From: Nanobdellota archaeon
Lineage (GTDB): Archaea; Nanobdellota; Nanobdellia; Woesearchaeales; JAGLGH01
DNA: 9,435 nt
Reading direction: 5' to 3'
Assembly: GCA_023144115.1 (NCBI GenBank)
Contig: JAGLGH010000142.1
Location: forward strand, 1 to 9,435
Part shown: piece by piece, positions 1-6,453 of the stretch
Layout: each line of letters starts with the position of its first letter
Numbering within the stretch: the stretch's first letter is position 1
Position numbers and translations under genes: made by a program
Notes under the pieces: generated by a model
What the model was told of the DNA's origin: nothing
Database searches by the model: none
Seen by the model: only the letters and a program-made list of their open reading frames with translations

Positions 1-13
1 TCCATTTCTATAT

Positions 14-1468
14 TTAACTATATATCCTCCTCTTTGCTTTCTCCATTCTTTTCATCATGTGTTCTGGTTTTATAAGATGGGAAAGCACATGATAAATCAT
101 GCATAATTCATCATCATCATCTAAGACTTTTTCCATTTCTTTGAGTTGGTCTATCATATAATGATCATGCCTCATCCCAGGGTCTGTCTCAGCAAGATAA
201 TCCATCCTGAAAGTTCTAATCTGTATTCCCAACAGCCTGTTTTTAATAGCATCAAGCCATTCATCATATTTTACATTAGTTCTTCCATTTTTAACAGATT
301 GTCCTAAAATTTGTTCATCCAGAAGTCCCTGACTGATAAGTGCTTTTTTTACTTTTTCCTTTTTGAATGATTCTCGCAGCATATGGACAGTCATTTGATA
401 ATCCATATATCCTGTCTTTTTGGGATTCTGTATGTTATCTTCCCTCTCTTCTATCTCAATTCCTGAATAGTTATTCAGCCTACTTTTGAGATATCTCATA
501 TTTTTATTTTTTATAGATAACTGTTGAAATTCTGTCATATTTTTTATTTTTCCTTTATAAAATTCTTCACAGTCTTGTATTATAATTCTTGCTGCATAAG
601 TATCATCAAAACTTGTAAATTTCTTTTTGCTTATCATAAGTACAAATTTTCTAAAATCATATTTCAACCTTGTCTTTACTATAGCTACAGGCACTTTTAT
701 ATAGTAATTCATAGCGTTTTCAAATAATTGTGCAGTCTTTGGGTCAAATTGTTCAGAAATATTATTATAACCAAACATTAAAATCTGTTCAAGGTTGAAT
801 ATATTTAATGTACTGCTCTTTGAATTTAGAATCACCTTTTTTAATTTTTTAAAATTTCCTTTCTCATCTTTAACATCTCTCAATATTTTCTCCAATACTT
901 TTGTCTGGTCAGGTTTATATAGCTCTCTATATATCACGACATCTCCTGTTTTTCTTTTTTCTGCAGAGCTGTGGCATTGTCTGCATTTGAGGATATTATC
1001 TTTAATATCTGCCCTCCCTATATTATATATAAGTCTGCTATCATCAAATTTCACATTTCCAGGAGTTGCTTTTATATCCACAAGAACCTTTTCAAGAACT
1101 ATTCCTCTTGGATGCTTTCTTCTTTTTGTCAGGTTCATAAAATCCTGGCCAGGGCAGTATGCTGTGAATTCTTGCGCATAATTCTTTTTGAGAGGCCCTT
1201 TCTCGCTATATATATCATTAATGATATCATCCATAATTGCATTAAATGCGCAAAGAACAATCTTCCCATCATAATATATATTATCAAATTCATTAAGTAA
1301 TGATTTGATATCTTTGTTTTTTCTGATTATTTCAATATTCTCGCTGAGCTTGAGTTGCTGTTCTTTTTTATCTTTTTTTGATTTCGGTTTGTAAAACTTA
1401 ATCTGTGTTCTAATATGTTCTGTCAACGCATGCAAAATTTGATCAACTGATTGCTTTCTTATGTTCAT
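14..1468 (-). CDS. RelA/SpoT-like nucleotidyltransferase-fold protein with an unknown N-terminal region
   Basis: 484 aa. The C-terminal part (about residues 258-440) shows the landmarks of the RelA/SpoT synthetase domain in order: an R267-x-K269 basic pair in an 'RxKxxxxxxxxM'-like helix; FDDTYAARIII (287-297), matching the Mg-binding Asp motif 'DxxA/GxR' with D289 and R294; REDNIQNPKKTGY (342-354), matching 'KDYIxNPKxNGY'; and GIQIRTFRMDYLAE (414-427), matching 'EIQIRTxxMxxxAE'. Family knowledge: such domains transfer pyrophosphate from ATP to GTP/GDP or, in toxic relatives, to other substrates. The usual catalytic Glu before QIRT is Gly414, and the usual Gln-Ser-x-His after GY is altered, so activity may be lost or changed. 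Residues 1-255 match nothing I recognise; they are Lys-rich with C105, H119 and a CRQCH cluster (162-166) that might bind metal. No HD hydrolase domain is seen. It lies 74 bp downstream of the receiver gene on the same strand, so co-transcription is likely. The fold call is fairly firm; the function is not. Confidence 0.72.
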   Translation of the reverse strand: MNIRKQSVDQILHALTEHIRTQIKFYKPKSKKDKKEQQLKLSENIEIIRKNKDIKSLLNEFDNIYYDGKIVLCAFNAIMDDIINDIYSEKGPLKKNYAQEFTAYCPGQDFMNLTKRRKHPRGIVLEKVLVDIKATPGNVKFDDSRLIYNIGRADIKDNILKCRQCHSSAEKRKTGDVVIYRELYKPDQTKVLEKILRDVKDEKGNFKKLKKVILNSKSSTLNIFNLEQILMFGYNNISEQFDPKTAQLFENAMNYYIKVPVAIVKTRLKYDFRKFVLMISKKKFTSFDDTYAARIIIQDCEEFYKGKIKNMTEFQQLSIKNKNMRYLKSRLNNYSGIEIEEREDNIQNPKKTGYMDYQMTVHMLRESFKKEKVKKALISQGLLDEQILGQSVKNGRTNVKYDEWLDAIKNRLLGIQIRTFRMDYLAETDPGMRHDHYMIDQLKEMEKVLDDDDELCMIYHVLSHLIKPEHMMKRMEKAKRRIYS

Positions 1469-1496
1469 TTTAGATCCCTATAATTTTAAAACAGGA

Positions 1497-1512
1497 CTTT
1501 ATTTTTAAATAT
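1497..1512 (-). promoter_or_regulatory. Possible internal TATA element before the RelA/SpoT-like gene
   Basis: On the minus strand the gap between the receiver gene and the RelA/SpoT-like gene reads ATATTTAAAAATAAAG, an A/T-rich TATA-like block about 36 bp before the ATG at 1468. A start about 27 bp downstream would leave a leader of about 9 nt. No strong Shine-Dalgarno precedes this ATG, only a weak AGGGAT. Intergenic DNA here is A/T-rich throughout, so the match could be chance and the gene may simply be read through from the upstream promoter. Confidence 0.25.
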
Positions 1513-1542
1513 TAATAATCCTCTTCGACATCAATTGCTTTC

Positions 1543-2352
1543 TCAAAACTCCGGCGTACTGCTCATTGCTGTAATGACTTCATGCAGTGCATCCAGATAG
1601 TTCTTATTCAATCCTTTTTTATTGATTTCCTCATAGTTTTTTGATTCAATGTATCTCATAAAGCTGCTAACATCTGGATTGCTAATGAAACGCTCTATTG
1701 AATCATAAAATCCAGTTCTTGCCTTATCTCCATGCTCCTTGCCATATTCAAGGATAACTCGCAGCTGCTCAGTATACCTCTCAGATATACCCTCTGATTT
1801 TATTCCCACTTTATCCAGATCAAGCAGATCATAGGCTTCTTCAATGGTTATGCCCTTTCTCATATACTCGACAGGAGGCTTTCCTTCAGCAGCCTGGACA
1901 GCCATACCAAATCCCTGGCAAAGTACTGAGATTGCAATAAACTGAGTTTTGAGGCTTTGAAATATTTTTCTGACATCTGAATCAGTCTGGACAGGATTAT
2001 ATTTATCTTCTACTAACTTCATAAGTAAATCTTTATATTCAGTATCAGTAATACTTTTTTCAAGCCTTATATCAACATATTTTTTATCAAAATCATCTGG
2101 ATTGCCACTTGTCATACCTACAACTATTGCATTATTATAAAGCTCCTTGATTCTTTTTGCCAAATCATTTCCGCTTCCCCCTGGCATGTTTTTATCAATA
2201 ATTATTATATCAGGTCTTCTCTCCATTACCTTTTCAATCCCTTTTTTTGGGCATTCTGCTGTCATTATCTCAATATCCATACCTGTAGTAATCTCATACA
2301 GTTTGTCATAATACTTTTTTTCATCATCAACAATCAATAATCTTTTTGTCAT
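1543..2352 (-). CDS. Response-regulator receiver-domain protein with an unrecognised C-terminal region
   Basis: 269 aa, cytoplasmic, no membrane segment seen. Residues 1-120 form a complete CheY-like receiver: the acidic pair D9-D10 (LLIVDDE), phosphoacceptor D53 (IIIIDKNMPGG), the Thr of MTSG (T81) and the conserved Lys (K99 of LEKS). All residues needed for phosphorylation-driven switching are present. Residues 121-269 are mostly helical in character and match no HTH, GGDEF, HD or kinase output domain that I recognise, so this is not an obvious DNA-binding regulator; it may signal through a protein partner. The start is well supported by GGAG 8 nt before the ATG. The gene follows a 19-codon mini-ORF and precedes the RelA/SpoT-like gene on the same strand. 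That order suggests the phosphorylated receiver controls or accompanies that protein (inference). No histidine kinase is encoded in the window. Confidence 0.85.
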   Translation of the reverse strand: MTKRLLIVDDEKKYYDKLYEITTGMDIEIMTAECPKKGIEKVMERRPDIIIIDKNMPGGSGNDLAKRIKELYNNAIVVGMTSGNPDDFDKKYVDIRLEKSITDTEYKDLLMKLVEDKYNPVQTDSDVRKIFQSLKTQFIAISVLCQGFGMAVQAAEGKPPVEYMRKGITIEEAYDLLDLDKVGIKSEGISERYTEQLRVILEYGKEHGDKARTGFYDSIERFISNPDVSSFMRYIESKNYEEINKKGLNKNYLDALHEVITAMSSTPEF

Positions 2353-2355
2353 ATT

Positions 2356-2366
2356 ATCAACTCCTT
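2356..2366 (-). promoter_or_regulatory. Shine-Dalgarno for the receiver gene
   Basis: The minus strand reads AAGGAGTTGAT, ending 3 nt before the ATG at 2352. It is complementary, with one mismatch, to the usual archaeal 16S 3' end (GGAGGTGAT complement). This supports initiation inside a polycistronic message, unlike the leaderless ORF just upstream. Confidence 0.7.
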
Positions 2367-2372
2367 ATGATT

Positions 2373-2432
2373 TTATATCTCCAGCTCTTCTTCAAGCTGC
2401 TCAATTCTTTTCTGCATTTCTTCTTTATTCAT
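2373..2432 (-). CDS. Possible 19-codon leaderless mini-ORF (coiled-coil peptide) leading the receiver operon
   Basis: Minus-strand ATG at 2432 to TAA at 2373 encodes MNKEEMQKRIEQLEEELEI. The peptide is highly charged, with hydrophobic residues M6, I10, L13 and L17 in a 4-3-4 heptad spacing typical of a short coiled coil. No Shine-Dalgarno precedes it. A BRE/TATA pair is centred 28 bp before the ATG, so transcription should begin at or within a few bases of the A, giving a leaderless start. It ends 20 bp before the receiver ATG, whose Shine-Dalgarno lies in that gap. It could be a real microprotein, a leader peptide coupling translation of the receiver gene, or a chance reading frame near the transcript 5' end. 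The small size keeps confidence modest. Confidence 0.4.
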   Translation of the reverse strand: MNKEEMQKRIEQLEEELEI

Positions 2433-2456
2433 ATTTTAATTAGAGGTCAGATGATA

Positions 2457-2471
2457 CTTTTAAATGTTTCC
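2457..2471 (-). promoter_or_regulatory. BRE + TATA promoter of the mini-ORF/receiver/RelA-SpoT-like operon
   Basis: The minus strand reads GGAAACA directly followed by TTTAAAAG. The first fits the archaeal BRE consensus (purine-rich, S-W-A-A-M) and the second the TATA box. The TATA centre (about 2460) lies 28 bp upstream of the mini-ORF ATG, the expected TATA-to-start-site distance. Confidence 0.55.
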
Positions 2472-2540
2472 AATATATTCACTGAGGAGTAGGTTCTAGA
2501 GTCAAATTTCCCTAAGACTACCCCTTATCTAAACTGATTT

Positions 2541-2556
2541 CACAATATTTTATATA
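2541..2556 (+). promoter_or_regulatory. TATA promoter of the AsnB-Dph6 fusion gene (leaderless)
   Basis: TTTATATA at 2548-2555, preceded by CACAATA, is centred 28 bp before the ATG at 2580. The 20 bases before that ATG hold no Shine-Dalgarno, so the mRNA is probably leaderless. The promoter is divergent from the receiver operon promoter about 80 bp away. Confidence 0.6.
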
Positions 2557-2579
2557 CTAAAAACCAATCCCTTTCTATC

Positions 2580-4751
2580 ATGTGCGCAATAATCGGAGTA
2601 TTTAATGCTGATAAAGCAATGAGCAAGGTTTTGTCTGGCTTGAGAATAATGCAGGACAGAGGCAGGGATAGTTATGGACTTATCATTGATAATGCAAATC
2701 TTATTCATAATAAAACCCTCAAGGGATTACAATCATTCAAAATAAAACAGACTCCAAATAAACAAAGCGTGCTTGGTCATGCGCTTCATTCTATAGTAGG
2801 GTACCAGCCCCAGCCTTTTTATGAGAATCAATCAAAATCATCTTTTGCAGCGAATTGTGAGATATATAACTGGAAAGAACTGTGTGCAAAGCATAAAATA
2901 ACAGCACAAAATGATGCTGAACTCCTGTTTAAACTGATAAATCTCAGGGGAATAGAAAATATTAAGGAAATACTTAAGGAACTTGACGGAGTATATGCTT
3001 TTGCTTACCAGAACCAAAGCCATGTCTGCATTGCGAGAGATATTCTGGGTGTCAAGCCCCTCTGGTATGGATATGACAAAAACAAAGGCTTTGTTTTTGC
3101 ATCTGAGAGAAAAGCGCTTGTTGAGCATTTTGAATATGAGGCAATAGAAGAGCTCAATCCACGATGCATCATTATCTATAATAAAACATCCCATAATATA
3201 TCTTCTGTAAAAAGACAATTCTTTAAGATAACACCTTTGCATAAAAAACCTTATGAAACTCTTAAGAAAGAGACTCTTGGCCTGCTGACATCTGCTATTG
3301 CCAAGAGAATTCCTGATCAGCCATTTGGCTTGCTTTTCTCAGGAGGAATTGATTCTGTATTCATTGCGATGATATGCAAAAGGCTTGGTGTTGATTTTAC
3401 TTGTTATACTGCTGCGATTGATGAGCCTGGACTAAAGGTTTCTGAAGATTTGGTGTATGCGCAAAAGGCTGCAAAAAAATTAGGGTTAAAATTGAATATC
3501 AGGAAGATCCGGCTTGCTGAAGCAGAGAAATATCTTAAGACAGTTGTCCCTTTGATAGAAGATAATAATGTCGTAAAAGTGGGTGTTGGGCTTACATTTT
3601 ATCTTGCATGCGAGAACGCGAGAAAAGAGAATATCAAAGTCATATTCTCAGGTCTGGGAAGTGAAGAAATTTTTGCAGGATATGAGAGGCATAAGCAATC
3701 ATCTGATATAAATCAGGAATGCCTTTCTGGTCTTAGGAAGATATATGAACGCGATACTTATCGCGATGATGTAATCACTATGAATAATAATCTTGAACTA
3801 CGGCTGCCATTTTTTGATAAAGAACTTGTATCCTATGCTTTGAACATACCTGTAAAATATAAGATAAAAGATGAGATTAATAAGTTGATACTGAGAGAGA
3901 TTGCTCAGGATCTTGGTCTTGATGATGAATTCGCTTTAAGGAAAAAGCGCGCTGCGCAATATGGCTCGCGCATAGACAAGGCTTTGGCAAAGCTGGCAAA
4001 GAAAAGAGGCTTCAGATTCAAGTCAGAATACCTAAAAACATTTTATGATGCAAAGAATGTACGCCTTGGAGCCTTATTCAGCTCTGGCAAAGACAGCCTT
4101 TATGCAATGTACCTTATGCATAAACAAGGTTATGATATCAATTGCCTGATCTCAATCAAAAGCAAAAATCCTGATTCTTACATGTTCCATACTCCTAATA
4201 TTGATCTTGTCTCACTTCAGGCACAGGCATTAGGGATTCCGATTATAATTCAGGAGACAGCTGGAGAAAAAGAACTGGAGTTAGAAAGTATGGAAATTGC
4301 ATTAAAGGAGGCAATGAAAAAGTATAAGATTCAGGGCATAGTAACTGGAGCTTTGTTCAGCACTTACCAGCGTGACAGGATAGAAAAGATTGCTGACAAT
4401 TTAGGACTCAAAGTATTCTCTCCATTATGGCATATGAACCAGGAATATGAGATGAGGCAGCTGATTGCCCAAGAATTTGAATTTATATTTTCAAGCATTG
4501 CTGCTTATGGCCTGGATAAGTCCTGGCTTGGGAAAAGGATAACTGAAAAGCATGTGGATAATCTTGTTGAGCTTAATAAGAAGATAGGCATTAATATTGC
4601 AGGAGAAGGCGGTGAGTTTGAATCTCTTGTTCTGGACATGCCCATGTTTAAGAAAAAATTAAAGATAATCAGCTCAAGAATTGCTGAGGATGGTCCAGAG
4701 ACTGCTAAGTTTATTGTAGAAAAAGCAGAACTTGTTGATAAAGCTGCATAA
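2580..4751 (+). CDS. Glutamine-hydrolysing asparagine synthetase fused to diphthine-ammonia ligase (Dph6)
   Basis: 723 aa with three modules. Residues 1-200 are a class II (Ntn) glutaminase: nucleophile C2 exposed after Met removal (MCAIIGV), N92-C93-E94 in place of NGE, D112-A-E, RDILGVKPLWYG and FASERKAL. Residues 225-475 are the asparagine-synthetase ATP-PPase: PP-loop SGGIDS (254-259), SGLGSEEIFAGY (357-368), LELRLPFFD and RKKRAAQYGS. Residues 495-715 are Dph6: a second PP-loop SSGKDS (501-506), FSPLW, the signature GALFSTYQRDRIE (590-602) and GEGGEFESLVLD (675-686). Dph6 alone amidates diphthine on elongation factor 2 with ATP and ammonia. The fusion suggests ammonia from glutamine is delivered to that step, with or without asparagine synthesis (inference). 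The glutaminase segment HALHSIVG lacks the Arg seen in AsnB/PurF relatives (HxRxS/T). The start is fixed by Cys2 and the TATA spacing. Confidence 0.9.
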   Translation: MCAIIGVFNADKAMSKVLSGLRIMQDRGRDSYGLIIDNANLIHNKTLKGLQSFKIKQTPNKQSVLGHALHSIVGYQPQPFYENQSKSSFAANCEIYNWKELCAKHKITAQNDAELLFKLINLRGIENIKEILKELDGVYAFAYQNQSHVCIARDILGVKPLWYGYDKNKGFVFASERKALVEHFEYEAIEELNPRCIIIYNKTSHNISSVKRQFFKITPLHKKPYETLKKETLGLLTSAIAKRIPDQPFGLLFSGGIDSVFIAMICKRLGVDFTCYTAAIDEPGLKVSEDLVYAQKAAKKLGLKLNIRKIRLAEAEKYLKTVVPLIEDNNVVKVGVGLTFYLACENARKENIKVIFSGLGSEEIFAGYERHKQSSDINQECLSGLRKIYERDTYRDDVITMNNNLELRLPFFDKELVSYALNIPVKYKIKDEINKLILREIAQDLGLDDEFALRKKRAAQYGSRIDKALAKLAKKRGFRFKSEYLKTFYDAKNVRLGALFSSGKDSLYAMYLMHKQGYDINCLISIKSKNPDSYMFHTPNIDLVSLQAQALGIPIIIQETAGEKELELESMEIALKEAMKKYKIQGIVTGALFSTYQRDRIEKIADNLGLKVFSPLWHMNQEYEMRQLIAQEFEFIFSSIAAYGLDKSWLGKRITEKHVDNLVELNKKIGINIAGEGGEFESLVLDMPMFKKKLKIISSRIAEDGPETAKFIVEKAELVDKAA

Positions 4752-4760
4752 GATTCAAAT

Positions 4761-4810
4761 ATATTTTTCTTCTTCAAATTTTCAGGTCATTTTTCAGGTC
4801 ATTTTTTTAG
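4761..4810 (+). terminator. T-rich termination zone after the AsnB-Dph6 gene
   Basis: After the TAA at 4749-4751 the plus strand carries several T tracts, including T5 at 4764-4768 and T7 at 4802-4808. Archaeal RNA polymerase terminates on such U-rich stretches without needing a hairpin. The next gene is convergent, which fits a terminator here. Confidence 0.45.
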
Positions 4811-4822
4811 TTTTCAGGTCAT
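4779..4822. repeat. Three copies of a 12-bp direct repeat at the convergent junction
   Basis: TTTTCAGGTCAT occurs at 4779-4790 and 4791-4802 in perfect tandem, then again at 4811-4822 after an 8-bp T-rich spacer. The third copy contains the TGA stop (4819-4821) of the minus-strand AlbA_2 gene. The copies look like slippage or duplication of the 3' end of that gene. Confidence 0.8.
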
Positions 4823-6222
4823 TTTGCTTTATATTTAATTGCTCTGCCAATACCTATATGCTCAACAAAACCTAATTTTACAAGTTTTATTAAATCTCTT
4901 TTTGCAGTGGCATCTCCTATTTTGAAGTGTTCTCTATATTTTTTATTTGTGAATATATAATCTTCATTTAACATCAATCTTAAAGCTTCAATTTGTCTAT
5001 CATTTAATCCTAATTCCTGAAGATTTATCTTGCCTTTTTCTGGAATTAGTTTTAATATCTCTTCAGGAGCATAAAAAATAACTTCAAATCCGCCACCAAT
5101 CTCTTCAAAATCTGGCTCTTTTAGGCCATGCTCAACACACCACTTTACTATTTTATTGGTTCCCTTACCCCATTGTTCAATATTTTTTATCAAAAAGAAA
5201 CTACTGGCAATTAAAGGATTTCTTAAAATAGAATCATGTTTTTTCTTTAACATGGATGGAGTTAATAGGCCTGGTAAATGTCCTGGGTTGGATATTTCTA
5301 TTCTGTCATCAAGAATAGATATTTTAATGTTGCCTGAGATAGAATAGTCTCTGTGGCAGATGGAATTGATGATAGCTTCTCTTAGGGCATCTATGGGGTA
5401 TTCCCATACTTCTTCTCTTTTAAACATAACAATCTTAGCTGCTTTTTTGATATGAGAAAGCACAAAAGTTTCTGCTTTGTCTACTTGATCTATTATATTC
5501 CCATCAATTAATTTCAGATCAATAAAATCAACAGCAGTTATTCCTTTAAATCTGGCGCATCTAATTCTTGCTTGTAAAAAGAATTTTTGAGGATTTTTTC
5601 CAAACAACATAATTGAAGCATTGGTCAATTTTCCTTTTTTTATGAAGTTTAATCTCTCTAATGTTTCTTTAATAGGTGTTTCTGGATCAACATCGAAATT
5701 CCTTTCTGCTTTTGCTTTTCTTAAAAACCACCTTACTTTATATTCATCAATATCCTGTAATATGGCGCCTTCACAAACCTCTTCATCCCATTTAGTCTGT
5801 TTTTGCTCAATTATTATTTGCTTTAGTTCATCAGGCGGCATAATTCTCTTTTCAGATCCTACTCTTTTGTATGCAATGCCGTTCAGAAAATATGGCTTGT
5901 TATTGCCTTGAAGGATTTTAACTTCTAGTATTGATTTGCCTTCTTCCTTAATTTCTTTTATTTCTGGGCTGATCTCAGGTTTTATCCTTGAATTTATCTG
6001 CTGAGATACCTTTCTTAGAGTATTATCAGAAATCTGCATTCCAATGACTTTCCCTTTATCACTAACACCAAAATAAATAATCCCTCCTTTATGATTAAGG
6101 AAAGCACAGACTGATTTTAATGCATCATCCAGCTGCGCTAATGATGGCTTTAGTTCTATTGTATGGGATTCTTTGAGTTTCATTTTTTGTCTTAAAGATG
6201 TTTTGAAACTATAGATTCCCAT
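4819..6222 (-). CDS. AlbA_2 (Schlafen-like) / GHKL-like / winged-helix putative regulator
   Basis: 467 aa from the longest frame. About residues 17-140 form an AlbA_2 (Schlafen AlbA-like) domain: ESHTIELKPSL, CAFLNHKGGIIYFGVSDKG, GKSILEVKI, AYKRVGSEKRIMPP. About 270-385 resemble the ATPase-like domain usual in this family: DALREAIINSICHRDY with the GHKL-type Asn (N286), EISNPGHLPG, and WGKGTNKI. Residues 400-467 look like a winged helix (NDRQIEALRLML... ATAKRDLIKLVKLGFVE). This is the architecture of COG2865-type predicted regulators, sometimes labelled RecG-like; no helicase motifs are present. Role unproven; such genes are common in accessory regions. The start is uncertain: Met14 (6183) opens the conserved domain (MKLKESHTIELK), and a CTATAG element is centred 28 bp upstream of it, while neither ATG has a Shine-Dalgarno. 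It lies between a short direct-repeat tract and the hairpin array. Confidence 0.82.
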   Translation of the reverse strand: MGIYSFKTSLRQKMKLKESHTIELKPSLAQLDDALKSVCAFLNHKGGIIYFGVSDKGKVIGMQISDNTLRKVSQQINSRIKPEISPEIKEIKEEGKSILEVKILQGNNKPYFLNGIAYKRVGSEKRIMPPDELKQIIIEQKQTKWDEEVCEGAILQDIDEYKVRWFLRKAKAERNFDVDPETPIKETLERLNFIKKGKLTNASIMLFGKNPQKFFLQARIRCARFKGITAVDFIDLKLIDGNIIDQVDKAETFVLSHIKKAAKIVMFKREEVWEYPIDALREAIINSICHRDYSISGNIKISILDDRIEISNPGHLPGLLTPSMLKKKHDSILRNPLIASSFFLIKNIEQWGKGTNKIVKWCVEHGLKEPDFEEIGGGFEVIFYAPEEILKLIPEKGKINLQELGLNDRQIEALRLMLNEDYIFTNKKYREHFKIGDATAKRDLIKLVKLGFVEHIGIGRAIKYKAK

Positions 6223-6252
6223 CTATTGATAAATTTTAGGGCAGTCTGTCCT
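6209..6252 (-). promoter_or_regulatory. Candidate promoter/operator region of the AlbA_2 gene
   Basis: A 15-bp inverted repeat, AGGGCAG-T-CTGTCCT (6238-6252; one G-T pair), lies next to an A/T-rich TATA-like block (minus strand TAAAATTTATC, about 6228-6238) and a CTATAG element at 6209-6214. The arrangement could be an operator beside a promoter, but each element is short and the assignment is tentative. Confidence 0.3.
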
Positions 6253-6453
6253 GTGGCAAGTGATATGATTTCCGAGAATGTTGAAGGATTTTGGGGTAGT
6301 GGGTTGGTTTATTCAAATTGTTTTCTGATTATTTCTTTTTGTTTTGCTGAGTTAATGGGTTTAAAATAAAGCGAAAATCCTAGATTTAATATCTCAATCA
6401 CAGCAAGTTATAGAGTATTACGCAAATATTCTAAACGGATTTTCTGTCATTCT
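6253..6453. other. Non-coding stretch with no recognisable gene
   Basis: About 200 bp between the promoter region of the AlbA_2 gene and the hairpin array. I see no convincing coding frame with a start signal, no tRNA, and no repeat. One short open frame was considered and rejected. Confidence 0.5.

Noticed and set aside
14..1468. Full-length bifunctional SpoT with alarmone hydrolase
   Set aside because: No HD-domain motif, TGS or ACT region can be seen; only the synthetase-like part is recognisable.
4819..6222. Annotation as RecG-like ATP-dependent helicase
   Set aside because: No Walker A/B or other helicase motifs are present; the RecG label for this family is historical.
6265..6369. Plus-strand 34-codon open frame with a hydrophobic C-terminal half
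   Set aside because: No Shine-Dalgarno and no well-placed TATA; the length is unremarkable and the sequence resembles no known peptide.
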